A DNA stretch of 64,000 nucleotides. It comes from Pyropia yezoensis (lineage: Eukaryota; Rhodophyta; Bangiophyceae; Bangiales; Bangiaceae). Shown piece after piece: positions 44,417 through 56,697 of the stretch. The notes below the pieces were generated by a model. It saw nothing but the letters and a program-made list of their open reading frames with translations, was not told where the DNA came from and searched no databases. The position numbers and the translations under genes are program-made. How positions within the stretch are numbered: position 1 is the first letter of the stretch; every line of letters starts with the position of its first letter. Location: positions 4,355,727-4,419,726 of the forward strand of contig CM020619.1 of NCBI GenBank assembly GCA_009829735.1, in the 5' to 3' direction.

Positions 44417-46534
44417 CTACTCCCGGCGCGGACGCTGAGCCGCGGGAGTGTCCTCCGGCGTTGCCTCCGCGGTACGACGGGAACCGGAGGAAGACGGGAT
44501 GACGTAGTGCGGTGGACGCGGCGCATCCCGGTATGACGCCATCGGAGTAGTACCAGTAGTTGCCGGTGGCTCCCGCTCATCCAGATATGTCCGTCGGCGC
44601 CGCTGGAAGCCCGTGAAGGTCTCTGACCACTGCTGGGCCAGGCCATGCCGCGTCAAAGTCGCCAGAAGTTCGCCAACCACCGGGTTGTTCGACATCTGGC
44701 CGCTGTCCGCGCAAGCAAACACCCGGTCGACCACGTCGTTCAAGACGCTGGCGTAAGTACCCAGCACCAGAGAGGACCCGACGCCTTCAACCTGCACCGG
44801 AAGACGACCCAGCTGGTCTTCAATCATGCCGACGTCGTACTGGTCGCATGTTGGACCACCTTGGTTCAGGTACCAGTCAGGCACCCGGAAGCGGGTGAGG
44901 CGCAGAGTCGGCGCCGGAATCTCGAACCGGCCCGAGGATGACACTACCGGACGGTCCACAACGGCCCCCGAGACCGGAGTACCCAACTCCAGCGGAGGCA
45001 CAGCGCCGCCGGCGTTGGAAGAAGGCGTCCGGGGTAGAGCGGCCGGAGTAATCGGCGACCGCACGGCCACTCCCAGACTCGCCGCAGACAAGCGCGGTGC
45101 CGGAGGAGCTTGAAGTACTGGCACAGCCGGAACAGGGCGCGGACGTGCCGGTGACGGTTCAGGCGAGGCGACCGGGGCGACAGGGGCAACCGGAGGAAGT
45201 GGAGCCGCCGCAGACGCCCGACCGACCGCCGCGGCCCATCCCGACTCCTGCACCGGCGGTCCAACTGGCAGAAGATCAAGGGCGGCCGGAGCAGGAAAGC
45301 TACCTAGCTGCGGCCACGCCGGAAGCGGCGTCGCCAGCTGCACCTTGGCCGGAGAAGACTGGTAGACCACCTGCGCCCAACCGAAGCCATCCCGACGCGG
45401 GCGGTTCTGGTCGGCAATCGCGTTCAAGAAGTTCCGGTCATGCACCGGCACCAGACGCCGGAAGTCGATCATCGCCTGGAAGAGCTCCTTGTACTCCTCG
45501 TCCTGGCTGCACAGGAAGTCGACGGTCAACTTGTCGACAATCCAGACCATCAGGAGGTCAGGGAGAAACCAAAGCCGGTTGGACACCAAGACCTCATGAA
45601 GCCAGTGGTTGGCCGCCAAGACTGTCATCTCGGACGTGTACATCATGTACGGGATTGAGTGGAAGAAGCCCTTGATCGACGCCTGAGTCAAGGCGTCCAA
45701 GAAGTACCAGGTGCAAGGAATGCTGGAAGGAGCAAACCCGACCGGGATCTCGACTTCCTGCTGCTGCGGGATGACCTTGGGGTAGTATGCCGCCCGGTTA
45801 GCCTTGTCCAGCTTCCAGAACTCCTGGTGGTTGCAGCTTACAAGGAAGTCACGCTGACGCCCGCGTCGCTCACCCTGCTCCCGTGCCGGCGACAACTTGG
45901 AGTATTTCCGGGTCAAGAAAGGCGGCTCCAGAGCGACCATGCTCGGACGGGGGTCGCAGTTCAAGCTTCCCGACCCCTTGAGCGCCTCGTCCCAGACCTT
46001 GAGCGCCCGGTGGACGTACCCTTCCTCCTCCGGCCACCGGAGAACGGACGCGGACACGCGACGCTCGGTCAAGGGTAGATCCAGTACCAGCGCGAAGGGG
46101 AGATCCTCCAGACGAGCAGCCCAAGAGGAACCCGAGAAGCTCTGGGAGCGGTCTTGTGCCAGGCGCATCTGGTCCGCCGTATGAAGACGTGCCTTGTCCA
46201 TCTCGGTCAAGACCCCGCGCTGGAGTTCCTTGCGCCAGAGGTCCATGCAATCCTGCTGGCACTGGGCCGCCCCGGCGTTGCCGACCACCGTGGAGTAACG
46301 CCGGGCCGCCAGAGGGTCCTGCCCAAGAAGCATCTCCGGGAGACCCTCCGGGGGGGCCTCGACCGGGTGCATCGCGGAAGCCGGGGGAACTCGATCCGTC
46401 CCCGCCGTGGCGACCGGCGCCGGCACCGACATCCGAGGAACCGGAGGCAGGAGAGGGGCACGACGACCCGAGTTCTCCTCCGCAACACTCGCCGCCGGAA
46501 CCACGGGCCCAGCTTGGATCTCGGAACTGGACAT
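44417..46534 (-). CDS. Antisense ORF inside the chromovirus, unknown function
   Basis: The frame has 705 codons from the ATG at 46534, read opposite to gag-pol, in the space between pol and the 3' LTR. The middle 300 residues are high complexity and protein-like (FLVSCNHQEFWKLDKANRAA, IPCTWYFLDALTQASIKGFF, LLMVWIVDKLTVDFLCSQD). The flanks are Pro/Ala/Val-rich. A C-terminal block (RFRVPDWYLNQGG, LVLGTYASVLNDVVDRVF) is again well structured. No zinc knuckle, membrane segment or catalytic motif is seen, and I recognise no family. Antisense frames 3' of pol are known in some plant Ty3/gypsy lineages (for example Retand-like elements); whether this one is related cannot be told here. By chance it runs the same way as the host Sel1 locus. 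Confidence 0.7.
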   Translation of the reverse strand: MSSSEIQAGPVVPAASVAEENSGRRAPLLPPVPRMSVPAPVATAGTDRVPPASAMHPVEAPPEGLPEMLLGQDPLAARRYSTVVGNAGAAQCQQDCMDLWRKELQRGVLTEMDKARLHTADQMRLAQDRSQSFSGSSWAARLEDLPFALVLDLPLTERRVSASVLRWPEEEGYVHRALKVWDEALKGSGSLNCDPRPSMVALEPPFLTRKYSKLSPAREQGERRGRQRDFLVSCNHQEFWKLDKANRAAYYPKVIPQQQEVEIPVGFAPSSIPCTWYFLDALTQASIKGFFHSIPYMMYTSEMTVLAANHWLHEVLVSNRLWFLPDLLMVWIVDKLTVDFLCSQDEEYKELFQAMIDFRRLVPVHDRNFLNAIADQNRPRRDGFGWAQVVYQSSPAKVQLATPLPAWPQLGSFPAPAALDLLPVGPPVQESGWAAAVGRASAAAPLPPVAPVAPVASPEPSPARPRPVPAVPVLQAPPAPRLSAASLGVAVRSPITPAALPRTPSSNAGGAVPPLELGTPVSGAVVDRPVVSSSGRFEIPAPTLRLTRFRVPDWYLNQGGPTCDQYDVGMIEDQLGRLPVQVEGVGSSLVLGTYASVLNDVVDRVFACADSGQMSNNPVVGELLATLTRHGLAQQWSETFTGFQRRRRTYLDEREPPATTGTTPMASYRDAPRPPHYVIPSSSGSRRTAEATPEDTPAAQRPRRE

Positions 46535-46720
46535 ACCGTCCAGACTCCGGGGAACGAGAGGGCCAAGGTGAAGGAGCGGAGGGGGGGGGGGCAGAATCGG
46601 GGCAGGTGATCGTGACCGGGGTGAAGACGCTCGACCTCGGCACCGGTGTGGACGTGCTCGAGGCTGTGCACGGTGGCACCTGGTTCGGCCCGAGGACGTG
46701 CCGGACTAGGGAGGGAGCTA

Positions 46721-47294
46721 TGTAGCATCCCTGGCCCCGACTTGGCGCCGACCCGGGACTGCAACCAGAGGGCACCAGGTGCCAGAACACGCCCGCCGTG
46801 TGGCGATGGTTGGCGGCCGTGGCCCGTGCCCGGCACTGGGATGCGGTGGACTACGCTATCCACACGCGAGAGAGGGATTTCTGATGTGTTTTTGCATATT
46901 TGTGAGGGACTTGATTTGAGAGAATTTGAGTGTGAGATTAGTGAGTGGGAATAGAATTAGTAGTGATAGTGGCCCCCGACCTGACGAGGTTAGACTCGGG
47001 TCGGGGCCACTCGGGGTTATGGGGGGGGGCTACCGGGCCAACGTGCCGGGGTTCCCCCAGATGCACGTTAAGAGGGACAGCGAGGCGCCCTCGGCCCGCG
47101 CCCTCAGGGAAAAAGACAACTGCGCGTTTGCTTTCCTCTTCCCCGTGTGCACTACCGTGCGTATCTGTTTGCCCTGCGAGCAGGCACGTGAGGCAACAGG
47201 CATACCATTCTCGTAGTTCCCCTTTCTGCGTTACCTGTCCCTTTCCCCCGAGGGATATTGACACGTGTCTGAGAGGATCGAGTTTTATACCACA
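46721..47294 (+). repeat. 3' LTR (574 bp)
   Basis: Identical by eye to the 5' LTR. It follows a purine-rich stretch (AGGGAGGGAG) suitable as the plus-strand primer, and is followed by the CGGAC target copy and the rest of the interrupted Sel1 unit. Confidence 0.93.
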
Positions 47295-48173
47295 CGGACC
47301 ACCTCGGCCGCATCGGCTGCCACCCCCCTGCCGTGCTCCAGACACAAGCCCAAGTTGTGTTTGGCGCCCATACTGCCCGCGTCAGCCGCCTCCCGGTAGA
47401 GCCGGACCGCCTCGGCCGCATCGGCTTCCACCCCCTTGCCGTGCTCCAGACACAAGCCCAAGTTGTGTTTGGCGCCCATGTTGCCCGCGTCGGCCGCCTC
47501 CCGGTACAGCCGCACCGCCTCGGTCGCATCCGCTGCCACCCCCTTGCCGTGCTGCAGACACACGGCCAAGTTGTGTTTGGCGCCCATACTGCCTGCGTCA
47601 GCCGCCTCCCGGTAGAGCCGGACCGCCTCGGCAGCATCGGCTGCCACCCCCTTGCCGTGCTCCAGACACAAGCCCAAGTTGATCTTGGCAAGCACGCCGC
47701 CCGAGTCAGCCGTCTCCCGGTACAGCCGGACCGCCTCGGCCGCATCGGCTGCCACCCCCTTGCCGTGCTCCAGACACAAGCCCAAGTTGATCTTGGCAAG
47801 CGCGCTGCCCGAGTCGGCCGCCTCCCGGTACAGCCGGACCACCTCGGCCGCATCGGCTGCCACCCCCTTGCCGTGCTCCGGACACAAGCCCAAGTTGTGT
47901 TTGGCGCCCATGTTGCCCGCGTCGGCCGCCTCCCGGTAGAGCCGCACCGCCTCGGTCGCATCCGCTGCCACCCCCTTGCCGTGCTCCAGACACAAGCCCA
48001 AGTTGTGTTTGGCGCCCATGTTGCCCGCGTCGGCCGCCTCCCGGTACAGCCGCACCGCCTCGGTCGCATCCGCTGCCACCCCCTTGCCGTGCTTCAGACG
48101 CAAGGCCAAGTTGTGTTTGGCGCCCATACTGCCCGCGTCAGCCGCCTCCCGGTAGAGCCGGACCGCCTCGCAG

Positions 48174-51071
48174 CATCGGCTGCCACCCCCTTGCCGTGCT
48201 CCAGACACAAGCCCAAGTTGATCTTGGCAAGCGCGCTGCCCGAGTCAGCCGCCTCCCGGTACAGCCGGACCGCTTCGGCCGCATCGGCTGCCGCCCCCTT
48301 GTTGTGCTCCAGACACACGGCCAAGTTGTTCTTGGCAAGCACGTTGCCCGAGTCGGCCGCCTCCCGGTACAGCCGGACCGCCTCGACAGCATCGGCTGCC
48401 ACCCCCTTGTCGTGCTCCAGACACAAGCCCAAGTTGTTCTTGGCAAGCACGCTGCCCGAGTCAGCCGCCTCCCGGTACAGCCGGACCGCCTCGGTCGCAT
48501 CCGCTGCCACCCCCTTGCCGTGCTCCAGACACAAGCCCAAGTTGTGTTTGGCGCCCATGTTGCCCGCGTCGGCCGCCTCCCGGTACAGCCGCACCGCCTC
48601 GGTCGCATCCGCTGCCACCCCCTTGCCGTGCTTCAGACGCAAGGCCAAGTTGTGTTTGGCGCCCATACTGCCCGCGTCAGCCGCCTCCCGGTAGAGCCGG
48701 ACCGCCTCGACAGCATCGGCTGCCACCCCCTTGTCGTGCTCCAGACACAAGCCCAAGTTGATCTTGGCAAGCACGCTGCCCGAGTCGGCCGCCTCCCGGT
48801 ACAGCCGGACCGCCTCGACAGCATCGGCTGCCACCCCCTTGTCGTGCTCCAGACACAAGCCCAAGTTGTTCTTGGCAAGCACGCTGCCCGAGTCAGCCGC
48901 CTCCCGGTACAGCCGGACCGCCTCGGCCTCACCGGCTGCCACCCCCTTGCCGTGCTCCAGACACAAGCCCAAGTTGTGTTTGGCGCCCATGTTGCCCGCG
49001 TCGGCCGCCTCCCGGTACAGCCGGACCGCCTCGGTCGCATCCGCTGCCACCCCCTTGCCGTGCTCCAGACACAAGCCCAAGTTGTGTTTGGCGCCCATGT
49101 TGCCCGCGTCGGCCGCCTCCCGGTACAGCCGCACCGCCTCGGTCGCATCCGCTGCCACCCCCTTGCCGTGCTTCAGACGCAAGGCCAAGTTGTGTTTGGC
49201 GCCCATACTGCCCGCGTCAGCCGCCTCCCGGTAAAGCCGGACCGCCTCGGCAGCATCGGCTGCCACCCCCTTGCCGTGCTCCAGACACAAGCCCAAGTTG
49301 ATCTTGGCAAGCACGCCGCCCGAGTCAGCCGTCTCCCGGTACAGCCGGACCGCCTCGACAGCATCGGCTGCCACCCCCTTGTCGTGCTCCAGACACAAGC
49401 CCAAGTTGATCTTGGCAAGCACGCTGCCCGAGTCAGCCGCCTCCCGGTACAGCCGGACCGCCTCGGCCGCATCGGCTGCCACCCCCTTGCCGTGCTCCAG
49501 ACACAAGCCCAAGTTGTGTTTGGCGCCCATGTTTCCCGCGTCGGCCGCCTCCCGGTACAGCCGGACCGCCTCGGCCGCATCCGCTGCCACCCCCTTGCCG
49601 TGCTCCAGACACAAGCCCAAGTTGTGTTTGGCGCCCATGTTGCCCGCGTCGGCCGCCTCCCCGTACAGCCGCACCGCCTCGGTCGCATCTGCTGCCACCC
49701 CCTTGCCGTGCTCCAGACACAAGGCCAAGTTGATCTTGGCAAGCACGCCGCCCGAGTCAGCCGTCTCCCGGTACAGCCGGACCGCTTCGGCCGCATCGGC
49801 TGCCACCCCCTTGCCGTGCTCCAGACACAAGCCCAAGTTGTTCTTGGCAAGCACGTTGCCCGAGTCAGCCGCCTCCCGGTACAGCCGGACCACCTCGGCT
49901 GCATCGGCTGCCACCCCCTTGCCGTGCTCCAGACACAAGGCCAAGTTTTGTTTGGCGCCCATGTTGCCCGCGTCAGCCGCCTCCCGGTAAAGCCGGACCG
50001 CCTCGGCAGCATCGGCTGCCACCCCCTTGCCGTGCTCCAGACACAAGCCCAAGTTGTTCTTGGCAAGCACGCTGCCCGAGTCAGCCGCCTCCCGGTACAG
50101 CCGCACCGCCTCGGCCGCATCGGCTGCCACCCCCTTGCCGTGCTCCAGACACAAGCCCAAGTTGATCTTGGCAAGCGCGCTGCCCGAGTCAGCCGCCTCC
50201 CGGTACAGCCGGACCACCTCGGCCGCATCGGCTGCGACCCCCTTGCCGTGCTCCAGACACAAGCCCAAGTTGTGTTTGGCGCCCATGTTGCCCGCGTCGG
50301 CCGCCTCCCGGTAGAGCCGCACCGCCTCGGTCGCATCCGCTGCCACCCCCTTGCCGTGCTCCAGACACAAGCCCAAGTTGTGTTTGGCGCCCATGTTGCC
50401 CGCGTCGGCCGCCTCCCGGTACAGCCGCACCGCCTCGGTCGCATCCGCTGCCACCCCCTTGCCGTGCTCCAGACACAAGCCCAAGTTGTGTTTGGCGCCC
50501 ATGTTGCCCGCGTCGGCCGCCTCCCGGTACAGCCGCACCGCCTCGGTCGCATCTGCTGCCACCCCCTTGCCGTGCTCCAGACACAAGGCCAAGTTGATCT
50601 TGGCAAGCACGCCGCCCGAGTCAGCCGTCTCCCGGTACAGCCGGACCGCTTCGGCCGCATTGGCTGCCACCCCCTTGCCGTGCTCCAGACACAAGCCCAA
50701 GTTGTTCTTGGCAAGCACGTTGCCCGAGTCAGCCGCCTCCCGGTACAGCCGGACCACCTCGGCTGCATCGGCTGCCACCCCCTTGCCGTGCTCCAGACAC
50801 AAGGCCAAGTTTTGTTTGGCGCCCATGTTGCCCGCGTCAGCCGCCTCCCGGTAAAGCCGGACCGCCTCGGCAGCATCGGCTGCCACCCCCTTGCCGTGCT
50901 CCAGACACAAGCCCAAGTTGTTCTTGGCAAGCACGCTGCCCGAGTCAGCCGCCTCCCGGTACAGCCGGACCGCTTCGGCCGCATCGGCTGCCACCCCCTT
51001 GCCGTGCTTCAGACGCAAGGCCAAGTTGTGTTTGGCGCCCATACTGCCCGCGTCAGCCGCCTCCCGGTACA
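48174..51071 (-). pseudogene. Longest unbroken Sel1 segment of the proximal block
   Basis: About 27 Sel1 units (some 965 codons) lie in one frame between two single-base shifts. Unit types alternate in a regular order: AGNMGAKHNLGLCLEHGKG, SGSVLAKNNLGLCLEHGKG and SGGVLAKINLALCLEHGKG. This shows that multi-unit blocks were copied together. It has no start codon context of its own and belongs to the array of the locus starting at 62267. Confidence 0.55.
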
Positions 51072-52216
51072 GCCAAAACCGCCTCGGCAGCATCGGCTGC
51101 CACCCCCTTGCCGTGCTCCAGACACAAGCCCAAGTTGTGTTTGGCGCCCATGTTGCCCGCGTCGGCCGCCTCCCGGTAGAGCCGCACCGCCTTGGTCGCA
51201 TCCGCTGCCACCCCCTTGCCGTGCTCCAGACACAAGCCCAAGTTGTGTTTGGCGCCCATGTTGCCCGCGTCGGCCGCCTCCCGGTACAGCCGCACCGCCT
51301 CGGTCGCATCCGCTGCCACCCCCTTGCCGTGCTTCAGACGCAAGGCCAAGTTGTGTTTGGCGCCCATACTGCCCGCGTCAGCCGCCTCCCGGTAGAGCCG
51401 GACCGCCTCGGCAGCATCGGCTGCCACCCCCTTGCCGTGCTCCAGACACAAGCCCAAGTTGATCTTGGCAAGCGCGCTGCCCGAGTCAGCCGCCTCCCGG
51501 TACAGCCGGACCGCTTCGGCCGCATCGGCTGCCGCCCCCTTGCCGTGCTCCAGACACACGGCCAAGTTGCTCTTGGCAAGCACGTTGCCCGAGTCGGCCG
51601 CCTCCCGGTACAGCCGGACCGCCTCGACAGCATCGGCTGCCACCCCCTTGTCGTGCTCCAGACACAAGCCCAAGTTGTTCTTGGCAAGCACGCTGCCCGA
51701 GTCAGCCGCCTCCCGGTACAGCCGGACCGCCTCGGCCACATCGGCTGCCACCCCTTTGCCGTGCTCCAGACACAAGCCCAAGTTGTGTTTGGCGCCCATG
51801 TTGCCCGCGTCGGCCGCCTCCCGGTACAGCCGGACCGCCTCGGTCGCATCCGCTGCCACCCCCTTGCCGTGCTCCAGACACAAGCCCAAGTTGTGTTTGG
51901 CGCCCATGTTGCCCGCGTCTGCCGCCTCCCGGTACAGCCGCACCACCTCGGTCGCATCTGCTGCCACCCCCTTGCCGTGCTCCAGACACAAGGCCAAGTT
52001 GATCTTGGCAAGCACGCCGCCCGAGTCAGCCGTCTCCCGGTACAGCCGGACCGCTTCGGCCGCATCGGCTGCCACCCCCTTGCCGTGCTCCAGACACAAG
52101 CCCAAGTTGTTCTTGGCAAGCACGTTGCCCGAGTCAGCCGCCTCCCGGTACAGCCGGACCACCTCGGCTGCATCGGCTGCCACCCCCTTGCCGTGCTCCA
52201 GACACAAGGCCAAGTT

Positions 52217-55200
52217 TTATTTGGCGCCCATGTTGCCCGCGTCAGCCGCCTCCCGGTACAGCCGGACCGCCTCGGCAGCATCGGCTGCCACCCCCTTGCC
52301 GTGCTCCAGACACAAGCCCAAGTTGTTCTTGGCAAGCACGCTGCGCGAGTCAGCCGCCTCCCGGTACAGCCGGACCGCCTCGGCCGCATCGGCTGCCACC
52401 CCCTTGCCGTGCTCCAGACACAAGCCCAAGTTGTGTTTGGCGCCCATGTTGCCCGCGTCGGCCGCCTCCCGGTACAGCCGCACCGCCTCGGTCGCATCCG
52501 CTGCCACCCCCTTGCCGTGCTGCAGACACACGGCCAAGTTGTTCTTGGCAGCCAAGTCGCCCGCCTCGGCCGCCTCCCGGTACAGCTGCACCGCCTCGGC
52601 CGCATCCGCTGCCACCCCCTTGCCGTGCTGCAGACACAAGCCCAAGTTGATCTTGGCAAGCACGCTGCCCGAGTCAGCCGCCTCCCAGTACAGCCGGACC
52701 GCCTCGGCCGCATCGGCTGCCACCCCCTTGCCGTGCTCCAGACACAAGCCCAAGTTGTGTTTGGCGCCCATGTTGCCCGCGTCCGCCGCCTCCCGGTACA
52801 GCCGCACCGGCTCGGTCGCACCCGCTGCCACCCCCTTGCCGTGCTGCAGACACACGGCCAAGTTGTTCTTGGCAAGCACGCTGCCCGAGTCAGCCGCCTC
52901 CCGGTACAGCCGGACCGCCTCGGCCGCATCGGCTGCCACCCCCTTGCCGTGCTCCAGACACAAGCCCAAGTTGTGTTTGGCGCCCATGTTGCCCGCTTCG
53001 GCCGCCTCCCGGTACAGCCGCACCGCCTCGGTCGCATCCGCTGCCACCCCCTTGCCGTGCTGCAGACACACGGCCAAGTTGTTCTTGGCAGCCAAGTCGC
53101 CCGCCTCGGCCGCCTCCCGGTACAGCTGCACCGCCTCGGCCGCATCCGCTGCCACCCCCTTGCCGTGCTCCAGACACAAGCCCAAGTTGATCTTGGCAAG
53201 CACGTTGCCCGCGTCGGCCGCCTCCCGGTACAGCTGCACCGCCTCGGCCGCATCCGCTGCCACCCCCTTGCCGTGCTGCAGACACAAGCCGAAGTTCTTC
53301 TTGGCAAGCACGTTGCCCGAGTCAGCCGCCTCCCGGTACAGCCGGACCGCCTCGGCCGCATCGGCTGCCACCCCCTTGCCGTCCTCCAGACACACGGCCA
53401 AGTTGATCTTGGCAAGCACGTTGCCCGCGTCGGCCGCCTCCCGGTACATCTGCACCGCCTCGGTCGCGTCGACTGCCACCCCCTTGCCGTGCTCCAGACA
53501 CAAGCCCAAGTTGTGTTTGGCGCCCATGTTGCCCGCGTCGGCCGCCTCCCCGTACAGCCGCACCGCCTCGGTCGCATCCGCTGCCACCCCCTTGCCGTGC
53601 TCCAGACACAAGCCCAAGTTGATCTTGGCAAGCACGCTGCCCGAGTCAGCCGCCTCCCGGTACAGCCGGACCGCCTCGGCCGCATCGGTTGCCACCCCCT
53701 TGCCGTGCTCCAGACACAAGCCCAAGTTGTGTTTGGCGCCCATGTTGCCCGCGTCGGCCGCCTCCCGGTACAGCCGCACCGCCTCGGTCGCATCCGCTGC
53801 CACCCCCTTGCCGTGCTGCAGACACACGGCCAAGTTGTTCTTGGCAAGCACGCTGCCCGAGTCAGCCGCCTCCCGGTACAGCCGGACCGCCTCGGCCGCA
53901 TCGGCTGCCACCCCCTTGCCGTGCTCCAGACACAAGCCCAAGTTGTGTTTGGCGCCCATGTTGCCCGCGTCGGCCGCCTCCCGGTACAGCCGCACCGCCT
54001 CGGTCGCATCCGCTGCCACCCCCTTGCCGTGCTGCAGACACACGGCCAAGTTGTTCTTGGCAGCCAAGTCGCCCGCCTCGGCAGCCTCCCGGTACAGCTG
54101 CACCGCCTCGGCCGCATCCGCTGCCACCCCCTTGCCGTGCTGCAGACACACGGCCAAGTTTTTCTTGGCATCCAAGTCGCCCACCTCGGCCGCCTCCCGG
54201 TACAGCTGCACCGCCTCGGCCGCATCGGCTGCCACCCCCTTGCCGTGCTGCAGACACAAGCCCAAGTTGATCTTGGCAAGCACGTTGCCCACGTCGGCCG
54301 CCTCCCGGTACTGCCGGACCTCCACGGCCGCATCGGCTGCCACCCCCTTGCCGTGCTGCAGACACAAGCCCAAGTTGATCTTGGCAAGCACGTTGCCCGC
54401 GTCGGCCACCTCCCGGTACAGCTGGACCGCCTCGGCCGCATCGGCTGCTACCCCCTTGCCGTGCTCCAGACACAAGGCCAAGTTATGTTTGGCGCTCATG
54501 TTGCCCGCGTCAGCCGCCTCCCGGTACAGCCAAAACCGCCTCCGTCGCATCCGCTGCCACCCCCTTGCCGTGCTCCAGACACAAGCCCAAGTTGTGTTTG
54601 GCGCCCATGTTGCCCGCGTCGGCCGCGTCCCGGCACAGCCGCACCGCCTCGGTCGCATCCGCTGCCACCCCCTTGCCGTGCTCCAGACGCAAGGCCAAGT
54701 TGTGTTTGGCGCCGAGGCTGCCCGCGTCAGCCGCCTCCCGGTAGAGCCGGACCGCCTCGGTCGCATCCGCTGCCACCCCTTGCCGTGCTCCAGACGCAAG
54801 GCCAAGTTGTGTTTGGCGCCCATGCTGCCCGTGTCAGCCGTCTCCCGGTAGAGCCAAACCGCCTCGGCCGCATCGGCTGCCACCCCCTTGCCGTGCTCCA
54901 GACACAAGCCCAAGTTGTTCTTGGCAAGCACGTTGCCCGCGTCGGCCGCCTCCCGGTACAGCTGCACCGCCTCGGCCGCATCCGCTGCCACCCCCTTGCC
55001 GTGCTGCAGACACAAGCCGAAGTTCTTCTTGGCAAGCACGTTGCCCGAGTCAGCCGCCTCCCGGTACAGCCGGACCGCCTCGGCCGCATCGGCTGCCACC
55101 CCCTTGCCGTCCTCCAGACACACGGCCAAGTTGATCTTGGCAAGCACGTTGCCCGCGTCGGCCGCCTCCCGGTACATCTGCACCGCCTCGGTCGCATCGA

Positions 55201-56697
55201 CTGCCACCCCCTTGCCGTGCTCCAGACACAAGCCCAAGTTGTGTTTGGCGCCCATGTTGCCCGCGTCGGCCGCCTCCCGGTACAGCTGCACCGGCTCGGC
55301 CGCATCGGCTGCCACCCCCTTGCCGTGCTGCAGACACAAGGCCAAGTTGTGTTTGGCGCTCATGTTGCCCGCGTCAGCCGCCTCCCGGTACAGCCGGACC
55401 GCCTCGGCCGCATCGGCTGCCACCCCCTTGCCGTGCTGCAGACACAAGCCCAAGTTGATCTTGGCAAGCACGTTGCCCGCGTCGGCCGCCTCCCGGTACA
55501 TCTGCACCGCCTCGGTCGCATCGACTGCCACCCCCTTGCCGTGCTCCAGACACAAGCCCAAGTTGTGTTTGGCGCCCATGTTGCCCGCGTCGGCCGCCTC
55601 CCGGTACAGCTGCACCGCCTCGGCCGCATCCGCTGCCACCCCCTTGCCGTGCTGCAGACACACGGCCAAGATTTTCTTGGCATCCAAGTCGCCCACCTCG
55701 GCCGCCTCCCGGTACAGCTGCACCGGCTCGGCCGCATCGGCTGCCACCCCCTTGCCGTGCTGCAGACACAAGGCCAAGTTGTGTTTGGCGCTCATGTTGC
55801 CCGCGTCAGCCGCCTCCCGGTAGAGCTGGAACGCCTCGGTCGCATCCGCTGCCACCCCCTTGCCGTGCTCCAGACACAAGCCCAAGTTGTTCTTGGCGCC
55901 CATGTTGCCCGCGTCGGCCGCCTCCCGGTAGAGCCGCACCGCCTCGGCCGCATCCGCTGCCACCCCCTTGCCGTGCTGCAGACACACGGCCAAGTTGTTC
56001 TTGGCATCCAAGTCGCCCGCCTCGGCCGCCTCGCGGTATAGCTGCACCGCCCCGGCCGCATCGGCTGCCACCCCCTTGCCGCGCTCCAGACAAAAGCCCA
56101 AGTTGTTCTTGGCAAGCACGGTTCCAGAGTCGGCCGCCTCCCGGTACAGCCGCACCGCCTCGGTCGCATCCGCTGCCACCCCCTTGCCGTGCTCCAGACG
56201 CAAGGCCAAGTTGTGTTTGGCGCCCATGCTGCCCGCGTCAGCCGCCTCCCGGTAGAGCCGGACCGCCTCGGCAGCATCGGCTGCCACCCCCTTGCCGTGC
56301 TCCAGACACAAGCCCAAGTTGTGTTTGGCGCCCATGTTGCCCGCGTCGGCCGACTCCCGGTACAGCCGCACCACCTCGGCCGCATCGGCTGCCACCCCCT
56401 TGCCGTGCTGCAGACTCACGGCCAAGATGTTCTTGGCAGCCAAGTCGCCCGCCTCGGCCGCCTCCCGGTACAGCTGCCCCGCCTCGGCCGCATCCGCTGC
56501 CACCCCCTTGCCGTGCTGCAGACACACGGCCAAGTTGTTCTTGGCATCCAAGTCGCCCATTTCGGCCGCCTCCCGGTAGACCGCCTCGGCCGCATCCGCT
56601 GCCACCCCCTTGCCGTGCTGCAGACACAAGCCCAAGTTGATCTTGGCAAGCACGTTGCCCGCGTCGGCCGCCTCCCGGTACAGCCGGACCGCCACGC
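52217..56697 (-). pseudogene. Sel1 segment with a self-correcting frame excursion
   Basis: About 41 Sel1 units are open from the shift near 56697 to the in-frame TAA at 52217-52219 (a His or Gln codon in other units). Between about 54777 and 54535 the reading is out of the Sel1 frame for about 80 codons without meeting a stop, then returns, because a one-base loss is offset by a one-base gain. One unit near 56575 lacks two residues (AVYREAAE). Confidence 0.5.

Larger units (their letters stand above)
35215..47294 (+). mobile_element. Chromovirus-type Ty3/gypsy LTR retrotransposon
   Basis: The element is bounded by two 574-bp LTRs (TG...CA) and a 5-bp target duplication, CGGAC at 35210-35214 and 47295-47299. 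It lies inside one Sel1 unit, on the strand opposite to the host locus. In order it holds the 5' LTR, a possible primer site just inside it (TGGTGGAGCAGC from 35794), gag with a zinc knuckle, pol (protease, reverse transcriptase, RNase H, integrase, chromodomain), a large open frame on the opposite strand, a purine-rich tract before 46720, and the 3' LTR. The LTRs look identical, so insertion was very recent. A 500-N gap and a repeated gag segment make the assembled copy longer than the element can be. Apart from that artefact it looks largely whole. Confidence 0.93.

Noticed and set aside
44417-46534. Envelope gene of the LTR element
   Set aside because: It is read on the opposite strand and has no signal peptide, membrane anchor or fusion-peptide pattern.
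50891-56041. Plus-strand ORF of 1716 codons (and 29652-34409, 48196-51462)
   Set aside because: They are antisense shadows of the Sel1 array; the unit length is divisible by three, so any stop-free frame stays open. The minus strand carries the recognisable Sel1 consensus.
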